NCBI GenBank assembly: GCA_026214975.1
Contig: CM047814.1
Span: forward strand, 20,297,541 to 20,361,540
Reading direction: 5' to 3'
DNA from: Gentiana macrophylla
Taxonomy: Eukaryota > Streptophyta > Magnoliopsida > Gentianales > Gentianaceae
DNA length: 64,000 bases
The notes beneath the pieces were generated by a model. It was not told where the DNA came from. It worked only from the letters and a program-made list of their open reading frames with translations, and made no database searches. Numbering within the stretch: the first letter of the stretch is position 1; the number at the start of each line of letters is the position of its first letter. Below are positions 36,984 through 48,130 of this stretch, one piece after another. The position numbers were made by a program, and so were the translations under genes.

Positions 36984-38748
36984 TGTTAAGGGTGATTTTA
37001 TACGTTTTATAAGGATATATTTTATGTCAATATTCCCCATATTCTTAGGATTTTCATAGAAATCGAGCTTATAATCGATTAATTGAGTAAATGGTGTTTT
37101 TAATAGGTTAAATTGCAAAACGTAGCGATTTATGTGTTTAAATCATGATTTTATATTATTTTAGGATTGTGTTACGCTTTGGTATGTTTTTCCTACATTG
37201 TAGATACACATTGTTGATGGAAAGGATGATTTTAAAGAGATAAATTCGAGTGGAAAAGAAATCAAGCAAGATAAATGTCGGAAAATCAGGATTCCGGGTA
37301 GTGACGACCTTGCAACGAAGTTCTTGATATGATAACAACCGATTTGACTCTGGACCTCAAGAGAAGAGTTGTAGGGCTTGAAGGAGGATTCTACAGGATT
37401 TTGAATCACCCCATTACGACTTAAGATGCCCGAGATATGAGCGTTACAAGTTTGGATGTTGTTGCTGAAAATAGTGGACGGGCGTCCGGCACCGTTACTG
37501 TAGCAACCGCCTCTGATTTTCTATAAATAGCAGCAGCTTTTCAACCCTAATATCATACCATATCGAATTTTACACAAAGAGTCGCAAGAACACCTTATTT
37601 TACGAGGCTTCCAGGCCGGTCACCCGAGCCTTGTGCTCGGTGTGATCGGGGTTAGATTAGGTTTTATTTTTCGCTTCGCTTTTCTTTTCTTGTTCGAATT
37701 ATGATGAAGGCTTGGAGCTTTCATCCATGGAGCAACCATGGAGACTGTTTCTGCAGCACTTTAATTTCGAGTCATGGATGATTTTGTAAGTTTTAATTAT
37801 AATTGTTTCGTTTCCTATGTTTATTTGTATCGTGCAATTTTATATCGAAAGATGATTGTATGATTTGATGCTACCGTATGGCGGAAGTCGGTGTAGTTTA
37901 GATCACCATAGGAAAGATTAGATTTTTAATCTATACATAACGGAAGTTCGTAGGTTAAATATCTAGGTTTACGAGAGGATCACAATTTAATTAATTCGAT
38001 GCAAGATTATCTTAGATTGGAATTGAGGGATATCACCGTTACCGGAAAGATGAGATTGTTCATGTGTTTATTTCATTACGTTGTTCTTGTTCTCTTTCAT
38101 GTTTTGTATGCTTTATGTTAATCGAATTTAGATAACGGAAGTTAATAGATTCACTAGATTATCGTGAGGGAGATTGACAATAATTATTCCAACAAACGGA
38201 AGTTGAGGGATAATGTTGTTAGGTTAGGATTCAATCCATATCTTTGATTTGTATCGATATTAGTCAAGACCGGAAGGTAAACTAATTAATGGCATGATAA
38301 ATCGGAAGAGGAAAACGCTTCATTAGAAAAGATAATAATCCAAGATAACTAATGAATGAATGTTTGTCTATCTCGATTTGATTCGGTGGGGTGATGGTTG
38401 TTGGGAATAGGTTGATCATGGTTTGTTTATGTTTGTTCGATTATTAGTTAGTTTCTATGTTTTTCGTAGATGTAGTTTTATTTATTTTGTCCGCAACTAT
38501 ATTTCCTGGCTTTGGATTAACAATCCTCCGTCCAGTTATTTTTCCGTTCTAGTTTAGGTTTAGGTTTAGTTAATAAAGAAGAATTAATTAGATTAGATTC
38601 AACATCCCTTTTCCCTGAGGATCGATACCCGTACTTATCCAACTTTACTAGCAACTACCCGGTATTCGGCCGGTTAGGAGGTAGTTTTGCATGGTAGTAT
38701 AGGTTTATAAATTTTCTTTTGTTTTAATGATGCAAAATCTCCCCAACA
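36984..38748 (+). repeat. 3' LTR of LARD
   Basis: A 1765-bp partner LTR with scattered substitutions and small indels relative to the 5' copy. The GC motif here reads GGACGGGCGTCCGGC (near 37477), a perfect GGACG/CGTCC pairing. Confidence 0.95.
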
Positions 38749-38753
38749 TGAGT

Positions 38754-40021
38754 TGACTAACAGACATTAGATTTTGTTTTAAATCAGGGACCAATAGTAT
38801 ATTATGCATTGCTAAACCTCCAGTATGATGTGTGTGTTTAAGATCTCCTATGCCTGTGATAGGTAATGCAGAGCCATCTCCTATCAAGACAGAGTCAGAC
38901 CCTTTATAGTTTCTAAAATTTGAAAGAATACCTGATTGGCTTGTCATATGGTTGGAAGCTCCAGTGTCCATGGTCCATTCAGTTTCAACTAGAGAATTGT
39001 CCAAAGTTAGAGCTGCTAGGGCTTAGGATTGCTTGCATCTTCTACATTCTTTTTGATCAACCACCAACAGATCTTGACAGCATGTCCAGTGACACCACAG
39101 TATTGACAGACTTCATTCTTGTACAATTCCCTTTCAAAGTGGGTGTCATCCTTTGAAACTTGACATTAGCCTTTCCATTTGTTTGCATTCCACTTGATGT
39201 GATGTGCTGAAAGCCCTTCCTGAAGACTGAAACCTGGTATTGGACTTGTTGGGGCCTTGATCATTTCTGTTTCTGGGCTGCTGGTTTCCATAAAAGGCCA
39301 TATGGGAACCTGGTGTGATATCTGAATAGCTGGTCTATTTGGAGAACCGGCTTCTCCTTTGATCCAAGTTTTGTAACTGGGACACCAATTCAGAGTGAGT
39401 TGGACGTGGGGGCTTCAGTATTGTGGTGGTGAAGGTTTCATATTGTGGTCCAAGACTGGTGAGAAGCAAATACACCTTCTCAGTGTCAGGGATTGGCTTT
39501 CCTATGGCGGCCAGACTGTCACAGATTTCTTTGAATTTCCTGATATGGTCAGTAATACTCACATTCTCATCCTTTCTGAAATATGTGAGTTGTTGTTTTA
39601 AATTAAATTCTCTTTCCTGTGAGTCCTATGCATAGGCATTCTTGAATGCTTCCCAGACATAATAGGCAGAGTTCAATCCTATGACCAAGCCTAAAGATTC
39701 TTCTGACAGGGAGCCAATGATCCATCCTCGAAGGAGCCTATCAGACTTCTTCCAGGCAGTGTATTCCTTTTGTTGGGCCACAAGAGCTGCAGCTTGTGCA
39801 TCTGCATCTTCAGTGTATGTGTATGTACCTGATGAAACAGGTTTGCTTATTTCTGGATGATCACTGGTGAGATGATCAGCCAGATCTTGGCTTTCTGCAA
39901 GGGAGAGGGCTTGTTCCCTCCATAATGGATAATTTTTTGAGTTCAAACGTAGAGTAATGAAGCTTGCTACGTTGAGTGAAAGAGTAGACATTTCTGAGCT
40001 TACAGCAGTCTCTGATACCAT
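38754..40021 (-). pseudogene. Copia gag and protease (5' part of polyprotein)
   Basis: The gag start codon ATG (40021-40019) uses the last LTR base and the first two bases of the primer site, so the protein begins MVSETAVSSEM. Gag helices follow (NYPLWREQALSLAESQDLA, LLRGWIIGSLSEESLGLV) up to 39626, where a stop or frameshift breaks the frame. The next block reads MSITDHIRKFKEICDSLAA (39562 onward). The protease motif WTMDTGASNHMTSQSG is intact near 38970. The coding sequence reads into the LARD junction at 38749 (LMSVSQL) and resumes at 30573 on the other side (TRQHHVSCNF). Confidence 0.85.
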
Positions 40022-40427
40022 AAAGACAATTTAATTCTGATAAAAGAGAAGGAGAGAACTGATGTTTTTATTATTCTACTATTCTTCCTTAATTTACAAA
40101 GAATGCTGCTATCTTTTAAATAGAAAAAAAAGAAGATGAGAATAGAGTCCTAACATATTACTCCATCTCCAAGCTATATCTAAAGCGGAAAAGGTGAAAC
40201 AAACTAGAAGATTTATTGAAGATTTAAAATAAATTGAAGATTTAAATAAACAACCTAACTAACATATCTTTAAGATCAAATAGTTCAAGACTCTTCTTAG
40301 CACCAAACACATAGCCAGCTGTTAATGCGTAATAATAGGGTGATGGTTACTGCATTTGCCGCTTTATTGCTCCATATCATCCTTATCTCTCCATGCAGTG
40401 ACACCTTGCAGTGACATGTCTTTAATA
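40021..40427 (-). repeat. 5' LTR of the Copia at 26995-40427
   Basis: A 407-bp LTR, longer than its partner by a duplicated stretch around TTGAAGATTTAAA near 40205-40240. The initiator tRNA-Met primer site abuts it at 40020. Confidence 0.95.
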
Positions 40428-40432
40428 GCAAA

Positions 40433-40740
40433 CACTTGAATTTTCAGCTCATTTTCCCTCCCTATCCCATCAAAACCAAACACAACCTAAAGGGAATGAG
40501 CATGCTCATGAAGACGGAATGGTTGCAAAGGTCACTAAATCGATCCCAGCTGCACACTTTTATGGAAAAGTATCCACAAGAAACTCTTTTGACATGCTTT
40601 CTAATTTGGAGGAAGAGCACTTGACTTAGTTGACAATCGACAGCATCCAAGCCGAGCTTCAACATTTGAATCTGGATGACCCTAAAGTTAGGAGGACTAG
40701 CTATACTTCTGATAAGGACTTCAAAGTAATACTTAATAAC
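40433..40740 (+). pseudogene. DUF4283 ORF1-like protein, 3' part beyond the Copia insertion
   Basis: Directly after the Copia TSD the frame reads VTKSIPAAHFYGKVSTRNSF then MLSNLEEEHL, and later LDDPKVRRTSYTSDKDF, with one stop (near 40627). These patterns resemble the C-terminal region of LINE ORF1 and DUF4283 proteins that precede ORF2, but no ORF2 follows. The 3' region (40741-41328) is AT-rich, contains TCTATAAATAAAAAGG near 41071 and a TG microsatellite, and ends in AATAAA and a short A-tail. Confidence 0.6.
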
Positions 40741-41202
40741 AATCTAAATTCAGACAACAACTCATTCAGACAACGCAGTCCACAAAATTGAGATAAAGAT
40801 GTCAAATGCAACTCGATAGTTGCAAGTCAAAATTCAAGATAATTGCAATTCAAATAAAGAGTCCAGACAGCAAGCAAATTCAAAAGATAAAGGAGAGATA
40901 AAGAGGACTTACTTGATCGGACTCTTTCAAATAAATCCTGACACATATTTGAAGCTTGGAGATAAAGGACATTCCAACTCTGATTAGTGATAGTTTCGAT
41001 TTATGTATGTTTATCTTCATTTGAATGCTTTATCCCTAAATTCGAAAAGCATTGACAGGATTAGTATTGTTCTATAAATAAAAAGGCATGGCAATTATTG
41101 TAATTCAGAGGAAAAAACATAAGAAATATTTCTCAATAAAAATCCAGTTCTTACATTTAGGGTTATGCACAATTGCAGCCCGTTTTCTGCTTTTCAGTAA
41201 AA

Positions 41203-41225
41203 GTGTGTGTGTGTGTGTGTGTGTT
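41203..41225 (+). repeat. TG microsatellite
   Basis: About eleven TG units, lying in the 3' region of the retroposed ORF1 unit. Confidence 0.95.
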
Positions 41226-41705
41226 TGTGTTTTTCTACAAAATTAACACCCCTTCAGAAGATAGCTACTAGGAACTCAGCTTTATGGGTTTCACCTTTTT
41301 TTCTATGGAATAAAATTTGTTGTAAAAAACACTATGAAGGTACATTGATCTTGATTGTACTTATCAAATGTACTTTCTCAGTGTCTTCTAAACAAAGAAA
41401 GAGCTTATATTCGCATCACACCTGATCTATTCATTGTCCTATATCTACCGGTGTACCATATCAATTTTACAGAATCGACCTATGAAAGTCAAATATACTG
41501 AAAATATGTGATTTCCTACATAGTCAAACCTGATTTACTTTAACATTCTCGCATGTTGACCATATATTCGAATTCATTCTACTTTAATATAAAGGTAATA
41601 CGGTGAGTATGATACGAATAAAGGTGAAAAAAGTGCTTTTCTCCGTGAAAATCTTGAATATTCCTGTGCGGATATAAAAATTCATTCACGACATATAATA
41701 GTACA

Positions 41706-41775
41706 ATATATATATATATCCATGACGCGGTCGTGGGCGACAGTGCCTTCAGTGATATATATATATATATATATA
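41706..41775. repeat. Two AT microsatellites upstream of the kinase gene
   Basis: TA repeats at 41706-41719 and 41754-41775 bracket a 34-base GC-rich segment containing CATGACGCGGTCGTGGGCG. They lie 210-280 bp before the kinase start codon. No promoter element could be assigned with confidence. Confidence 0.85.
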
Positions 41776-41983
41776 ATTTAAGAAACACGGCTTAGTTGCT
41801 CATGGTCAAAAGAATAAAGCTGTTTGTTTGTTCATCTCGCAGCAGGGAAGTCGTCGAAGACGTTCTTCTTAAGTTCAGTTGAGCCATCAAAACTCAAAGT
41901 TAAAAGTTTCCTTTGTAGTTTCATATAGTAATTATTAAGAGCCTGAATACTGTATTTAGCAAAAGAGATTTGGGTTTCTGAAA

Positions 41984-44178
41984 ATGGGTATGTGCTGGAG
42001 TTCTTCTTCCCAAACCAGTAATGTCAAGACCCAATCTTCTGCTCCTATTAGTTACGGTATGTCGATCTTCGATCTTCATAAAAATTTCCCCCTTTTTTTT
42101 TTTCCCCGTTTTTGTACGATCAATCACTTAATTTTGTCCAATATTTACTGTTTTTGCTTCATAAGGTGATTGCATACTGCCAATCCCCTCGGGCAAGTTT
42201 TCCTTTTTTTGCAATACAACTATTTTCCCTCCTATTTCACAGTGATAATTGTTGTAACATCCATCCCTATTGCAAAAGATTTCCGAATTTTAACAAACAT
42301 TTTCCATGTTTTCTGGATTGTTTTCATGTCCTGGCATGTGTTCGTGCTATGAAGATTGAATCCATATTTGGCTTCCTTTTATGTTTAGTCTGCTTTTATC
42401 TTATTTTAACATTCCTCTTCAGTTTTTGTCCATTTAGGCTTTGTTTTTGTGCAAATTACTGAAATATAGACATTTTTATGTGTTGTGTTGGTGCAGGAGT
42501 GTCAACAGAAATGAGTAAAGTTACATTTTCAGGGAACAGTGATTCATCAGGGAACAGTGGATCTTCTGCCTCAACTTTCAATGAAGATTCTTATCCTAAT
42601 GGGATGATCTTGCCTCATCCCAATTTAAAGGTTTTCTCTTTTACAGAACTCAAGGTAGCTACAAAAAACTTTAGAAGTGATATGGTTCTTGGAGAAGGTG
42701 GATTTGGTAAAGTGTACAAGGGTTTTCTAGATGACAAATCCAACTCCAAAAGCGGCGTTGCCGTCAAGAAACTCAAGTCTGAAAGTGCTCAAGGATTCCA
42801 AGAATGGCAGGTAAAATCATCAGCCGTTAATGCTTCCCAACTGTTGTGTTGTGTTCCGTTATTGCAGCCATTTGAGTACTTTGTATTGAGTTTTCGAAAG
42901 AAAGATATCTTTGTATCGTATCTATATTTCCATGGGATATTGTCTATAAATGTCTCTGTCTCTTTTGTTCATACAGTCAGAGATAAATTTCCTTGGAAGG
43001 CTATCACATCCTAACCTTGTCAAGCTACTGGGATATTGTTGGGAAGAAACTGAGCTACTCCTCGTCTACGAATTTATGCAGAAGGGTAGCTTGGAGAACC
43101 ATCTTTTTGGAAGTAAGGATTCTAACTTTGCAATTTTGGAAGTAGTTTCTAAATAAACTCCCGTTTGGTGGTGGTGGTGGTGTTGTGTAAATCAATCTTA
43201 AAACTCGGTTTGATGTTTTCTATAGGGGGATCTGCCGTTCAGCCACTTCCGTGGGACTTACGGTTCAAGATTTTAATGGGAGCAGCTCACGGTCTAGAAT
43301 TCTTGCATAGCTCCGAGCGACAAGTGATTTACAGGGATTTCAAGGCGTCTAACATACTGCTCGATGGGGTATGTTATATATATATAATATATAGACACTA
43401 GTATACATACATTGTTGACAGGCTAAGCAGAAACCGTCTTTGAAAACCGATGAATATATAATCTGGAATGACAACTTTGGTGTTAATACTAATTATGTCT
43501 TTGAAAATGTCATCTATGCAGTGTTATAGTGCCAAGATATCAGATTTTGGACTGGCCAAAATGGGTCCAACAGCTAGTCAATCACACGTGTCAACTCGAA
43601 TAATTGGGACAGACGGATATGCTGCTCCCGAGTATGTTGCTACAGGTAATTGATCTTCATCTTTAATTGATCTTGTGATCCCGACATGATATGGTTTATG
43701 GCACTACAGAGTTGATGTGTTTATTTTCTGAATAGGGCACTTGTATGTGAAGAGCGACGTGTATGGTTTTGGCATGGTATTGGTTGAAATGATGACGGGT
43801 TTAAGGGCGGTAGACAAAAACCGCCCAAACGGGCAGCACAACTTGGTTGATTGGATAAAACCATATTTAAACAATAGAAGAAAGCTAAAACATGTTATGG
43901 ATTCAAACTTGGAAGGGAAATATCCATCAAGAGCTGCATTGCTAATAGCTCAACTTGCCTTAAAATGTCTTGAATCCGAACCTAAAATGAGACCGTCAAT
44001 GAAAGAAGTTGTGGAGACTTTAGAACGGATCGAATCTGATAATGAAAAGCCGAAAGAAGCAAGGAAGGTAACCTCCACGCAACATACTGCGCAAAGACAT
44101 CGTCAGCATCAACATCAGCCATTGCAGCATATGAGAAACGGGGGTCATCCGTCTTATCCACTTCCACAACGTGTATAA
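41984..44178 (+). CDS. RLCK-VII (PBL/PIX13-like) Ser/Thr protein kinase
   Basis: Six exons join cleanly at GT/AG sites: 41984-42056, 42497-42810, 42977-43112, 43226-43368, 43522-43645 and 43736-44178, giving 410 residues. The N-terminus MGMC is a likely myristoylation and palmitoylation signal, so the protein probably sits at the plasma membrane. A Ser-rich linker precedes the kinase domain (about 70-350). Visible motifs are the glycine loop GEGGFG (90-95), VAVKK with Lys115, the alpha-C Glu131, YRDFKASN with Asp212, DFG (230-232) and APE (257-259). YRD in place of HRD is normal for RLCK-VII kinases, which relay signals from receptor kinases in immunity and growth. The His/Gln-rich tail (after about 365) is unusual. 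GTDGY replaces the common GTYGY. Close in sequence to PIX13-type members; the exact orthologue is not established. Confidence 0.92.
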
Positions 44179-44948
44179 TACGCATGGTAATGATACTGTC
44201 AAAATCGCGTGTTTGTATCAAAATGTATAGAAAATAGGGAAGGCGCGCAAGTCTAAATCCACTTCCATAAAGGATAAAAATCGTGTATAAAATATGCATG
44301 TTAATGTTCTTTGTGTTTACAATGATACTTATATTACTCTATTCCATTTGTTCACTACATATTTTATTCAAAATTCGCTTCGTGTTTTTTTGATAATTTT
44401 GTCAAAAATATAGAAAATATAATATTTCGTTCTTTATATGTTCTAGATGAGCATCATTATTATCATTAAAAATTGGGAGGAGGAATTTAATGATTGTCAA
44501 AGTGGCGTCTTATATTCAAAGTCAGCAAAATCGTTCTATGCGCATTATTTGTTAGGCAGTTCAGCATTTCTCTTAAATTCTACCAGTATTTAATGGCATA
44601 GAATGTGAAATATTGAATTTGGTTATTTTTTTATTGTATTTAATTTTTCCTTCCTGTCTCAAATTCTTGACTGTTCAATATTGAATTTCAGTTTAAATAT
44701 TCCATCATATTTGTACCATGTGTTCAATATATTGACTTAAGAAGAAGAAAAAAAAAATGTTCCTATTACCCGTCATTTTATAACATTAAAAAAAAAACAT
44801 TTACTGAATTTAATTGTATTGCCAATGTAATAGGAACTTTTCAAAACTTTTTTGGGGGGGTCAGATGTGAATTTTATAAAATTAATCATGGTATGTACGG
44901 ATATCCATAAGAAAAAGGACAAGACACTGATGCAACACAAACAAGAAA

Positions 44949-45121
44949 ATTAAAGGGGTCATATGGGGGTCATAGGCGGGCATATAACTAGAAAATGAAA
45001 ATTAAAGGGGTCATATGGGGGGTCATCGGCGGCGTCATATGGGGGGTCATAGGCGGCATATAACTAGAAAAAGAAAATTAAAGGGGTCATATGGGGGGTC
45101 ATACACGGCATATAACTAGAA
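44949..45121 (+). repeat. Tandem repeat of a 50-75 bp unit
   Basis: Three units start AAATTAAAGGGGTCATATGG and end GGCATATAACTAGAAA, with an internal duplication of GGGGGGTCAT in the second. MULE3 landed at the end of the third unit. The preceding 44179-44948 is the 3' flank of the kinase gene and holds no recognised feature. Confidence 0.85.
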
Positions 45122-45365
45122 ATATATAGGGAATGATGCTAAAATCCACTTTTTAATACTGTATAAAATAAATAAATATGATACACTCTTTTTTTTAGTT
45201 ATAAAAATGATTAAAAAAAAAATCAGACGGACAAAAATACCTTTACTATACAATAGGCGTTCTAGGCCGTTCCCTCTCATTCAGTTTCGTTCCTCCCTTT
45301 TTCCTTTTTTTCTGCTTTTTTTAACAACACAACATGTCAATTTTTTTTGTTTTTTTTGTTTTTGA

Positions 45366-45674
45366 TTTTTGTGTTAAATAACCGTAATTTTTGACTTAGA
45401 ACTCCGATCATCAAAAATTTTCACCAAAATTCATATTTTTTTGCTCTTTATTTTGAGATCTCATACAATACCTTTCTGATGTAAATTTGAAAGCCGAAAA
45501 AATATTTGCATTAATCGGAGCGTTTTTCGTATAAACGACCGCAACTTTTGATTAAGAACACCAATCATCAAAATTCTTTTACCACAATTTATATTTTTTT
45601 TCTCTTCATTTTGAGATCTCATTCGATACCCTTTCGACGTAGTTTTTGAAAGCCGAATTTAATCGCAACGTTTA
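45366..45674 (+). repeat. Diverged tandem repeat of about 155 bp in MULE3
   Basis: Two copies share AACGACCG- or AATAACCG-like starts, ATCATCAAAA, TTCACCA, ATTTTGAGATCTCAT and GAAAGCCGAA. A related single copy with CATTCACCATAATT and CTTCATTCTGATATCTCATT occurs in MULE2 (about 56140-56250), linking the two elements. Confidence 0.7.
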
Positions 45675-47245
45675 CACTAACACAGTAACAGTATCACAGT
45701 AATAGTAACAGTAACAGATGTAGTTCAACATTCAACAACATCACGTCTGATCTAAAACATTTAAATATAATACTAGTAGTTTCCAGAATGCAAAAATATG
45801 GTTATAATGAACATGTAATACTTGTCTCTTCTACTACAAAAAAAAAACCCACCAACATGTGGGAAGAAGCATCAGCAAGACAAAATGAAAGCTCCGAAAA
45901 TAAACTAAAGCACCAAGAAAAGTCTATTAGCTGCAACAACACTAAGTACAATATTCCCTAAGCTCTTTGCACTCCCTCAAAACAGAAGCTCTGATGGGGA
46001 ACACGCTGCCCATTCTTATGTATCAACTGGCTAGGAACTTTGCAAAAGTCAATTGAACTTGTTGCCTTTCTTCATAAACTCAAACAATTGAGCTGCATTT
46101 TCTCCATTTACTTCAATTTCTTCCACATTGAACTACAATTTTTATTAAAAATAAGAGAAGGAGCTTACAGTATTAGTAACACAGTAACAGTAACACCCTT
46201 CAAAACTAGTGTATTAGAAAACTTAATGATATGAACCAAGTGAACAACACACTTAAGGCATTACTCCATTTAGGTACATCATCCGAAAACCGACTCAAGA
46301 ACAGCCTCAAAATATCTCAATATCAGGCTCATATAATGCTCATTTATGGCTCAATTGAAGGGACTACTTCAAGGCACACATATGTCACAAATTCAGCCAA
46401 GTATCTCAATATATATCATTAAAATCAGCCGTATAAGCTCAAAATTCAGCTCAATCACAAAGCATCTTAGTTCATTAATTTTCAACTCATCTTGATTCGT
46501 TTATCAATCATACATTGTGAATAAACTTTTAAAGTGAACAAGCCATTGCCAAACAACCAGACCACCAGAAAATTATCATTCTATCAAATAAGAATGACTT
46601 TTGAAAAAAAAACACAACAAAAGTTAAAGGAATAAAGGATACACTACTAAGATTGGGCGGAAATGCATTGAAATTGAGCTTTGATTCAGCCATTGTTCTT
46701 CACCATTCATGAGTTCAGATTAAGCTCCAATGGTGACATGAAGTAGATGAGCATTTACCACAAGACAACTCTAGTCTCACTTTACTTTGGTTATTTCTTT
46801 GGACATTGTATTGCAATCCATCTTGTTGTAAGAACCCCTCCATATGTTGCTCCGTATTACGTCTTAATCTCTCTTCAAAATAAGCCCTTGATCATCTTTG
46901 AAAACGGCTCCAAACAACCATAATGTTCAGCCCAAAAAGCTGTCAAAACAGGACTGAAAGAATACAAAAACTAGCTTTATTACCTCTGAAAACAGCTCTA
47001 TCACATGCAAAAGTTCAAAACAACCACTTTTCTCAATTACATGCAGCTTTCCATTCCTCCAAGTTTTTTCTCGAGCTCGTAAGTGTTAGTTTTGCAGACT
47101 GCATCAACCGTGCATTCATACTATCATCCAATGATTCCAATCGATAAAGACTTCATTTTGATTATATATTTGGATATGTACAGTATATGCAGGATAGCTG
47201 CAATCAACTCATCTTATAACTATTTTTTTTAGCTGAATGGAAATC
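45675..47245. other. MULE3 interior without recognised genes
   Basis: GTAACAG-type tracts occur at 45676-45721 and 46168-46197, resembling the minisatellite cores of MULE1 and MULE2. The remainder is AT-rich with only short ORFs; no family was recognised on either strand. Confidence 0.5.
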
Positions 47246-47722
47246 TTACATTAATGAATCCAAATTCATTGCATAATCTCTTAATACAAGTTCTACCTCC
47301 TCCACAGCCCCAAGTCTCCTAAACCACTTAACCATCATTTTTTATGCTTCTTTACCTATTAAATAGCCTCCTCTCTCCAAACCAACAAAAAAGTCCATTG
47401 CTTTATTAAGCTTATTTTCCCTTTCATAAATAGACAACACTAATCCCACACATTTATCATTAAATTCAGTCCCAGAATTTCTCAAATTCTCGAAAACAAT
47501 GCAAGCTTCTTTCCCTTTTCCAGCCATTTCTTATGCATTTATAAGAAGCCCACCAAACTTAGCATCAGGAACGATTCCTCCTACTTGAGTTGCATCAAAA
47601 AATCGTTGAGCACCTTCAAAGTCACCATTCATGGAGTATGCTCTCAAAAGTGCTTTCAAACCTATTTCAATTATATAAAAGAAATGTATATTCATCAGTA
47701 TAAAGGATCCAGTAGAAGCCAT
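47246..47722 (-). pseudogene. PPR protein fragment (C-terminal repeats), captured in MULE3
   Basis: A single minus-strand frame of 159 codons has two internal stops (near 47528 and 47342). It reads ALLRAYSMNGDFEGAQRFFD, VPDAKFGGLLINA, KEACIVFENLRNSG, KLNKAMDFFVGLERGGY and KMMVKWFRRLGAVEEVELVL, and ends at a natural-looking stop (47246). The roughly 35-residue spacing fits P-class pentatricopeptide repeats, RNA-binding proteins of plant organelles. Just upstream in the gene sense, TTGAAATAG before the TTGAAAGCAC exon start looks like a retained splice acceptor, so the capture was from genomic DNA. The stops and truncation indicate a dead fragment. Confidence 0.7.
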
Positions 47723-48130
47723 TTAGAAAAACATGTATATCGTTCAGAAGACATCAAAAGCTCACTGAACCTATAAGCATCAACACCTTCATCCATGTTC
47801 TTCTTGAAATCAATTCCACATTGGCTTTAAAGTTCAATAGAGTGCTGAGCATAGACATCTTCATCGATGTTGAATTTGAGGAAACACATAATTTACCAAT
47901 TCCATTTCAAATATATACTCAATTTTGCTCAAGATTTTTAATTAACATTTCAAACTCAAAGATGGAATCTGAATTCCGAGCAGATAGACTTCTCATTTCA
48001 AACTCAAACATGGAATCTCGCAACATAACCAACAAACAGCAAGTACAGAAGTTATAAATCCACATGTCGTTTGTTTACCCGAGCAGCTGACTCTTTACCC
48101 TAGTCGTTTGTTTCCGGCGCGTTTTCAACC

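Larger units (their letters stand above)
30579..38748 (+). mobile_element. LARD: large LTR element without coding capacity
   Basis: Two 1.76-kb LTRs (30579-32339 and 36984-38748), about 98% identical by eye, start TGTTAAGGG and end CCCCAACA. The TSD tgagt is exact (30574-30578 and 38749-38753). A primer site TGGCGTCGTTGCCGGG (32344-32359) and a purine tract AAGTGTGGGGGAG (36970-36982) have the form seen in Athila/Tat-type Gypsy elements. The interior of about 4.6 kb, or 2.8 kb without the nested solo LTR, has no gag or pol. It must have been moved in trans by proteins of another element. It sits in the protease-integrase region of the Copia element. Confidence 0.95.
26995..40427 (-). mobile_element. 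Ty1/Copia retrotransposon, non-TG/CA LTR ends, split by a LARD
   Basis: The LTRs (26995-27380 and 40021-40427) are nearly identical apart from a 20-bp internal duplication. A TSD gcaaa flanks the element (26990-26994 and 40428-40432). In element sense the LTR starts TATTAAAGACA and ends TGTCTTTA, so the termini are TA...TA and not TG...CA. The primer site TGGTATCAGAG follows the 5' LTR at once and matches the initiator tRNA-Met. A purine tract TTTGAGGGAGGC precedes the 3' LTR. Gag and protease lie at 40021-38754 and integrase to RNase H at 30573-27317, separated only by the LARD inserted at 30579-38748. The pattern of domains and the Pro-Ser-rich linker resemble the Ale/Retrofit group; the lineage is inferred. 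Confidence 0.95.
25460..41328 (+). mobile_element. ORF1-only LINE-like retroposon (about 2.2 kb before later insertions)
   Basis: A 15-bp direct repeat acactatgaaggtac lies at 25445-25459 and 41329-41343. Just before the right copy is AATAAA (41309-41314) and then TGTAAAAA, the short A-tail expected of a retroposed transcript. Removing the Copia element with its duplicated target (13.4 kb) and the MITE leaves about 2.2 kb. This contains one DUF4283/CCHC-type ORF and a 3' region of about 590 bp, with no endonuclease or reverse transcriptase. It therefore looks like a non-autonomous unit mobilised by L1-type machinery, either a decayed ORF1-only LINE or a retroposed host DUF4283 transcript. Confidence 0.65.

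Noticed and set aside
40960..41190. Endogenous pararetrovirus or LTR promoter (TATA-like box, AATAAA, leader)
   Set aside because: No matching repeat flanks the region and no viral protein is present; the 15-bp TSD places it within the 3' part of the retroposed unit.
42112..42462. Plus-strand ORF of 116 codons in the kinase gene
   Set aside because: It is entirely in the first intron (42057-42496) of the kinase and rich in Phe/Leu/Cys codons from T-rich intron sequence.
47773..47860. Minus-strand stretch reading DFKKNMDEGVDAYRFS, resembling a beta-glucosidase (GH1) segment
   Set aside because: Only one short motif matches, and the PPR gene model uses a neighbouring frame with a splice junction here; more likely part of the PPR donor or chance.
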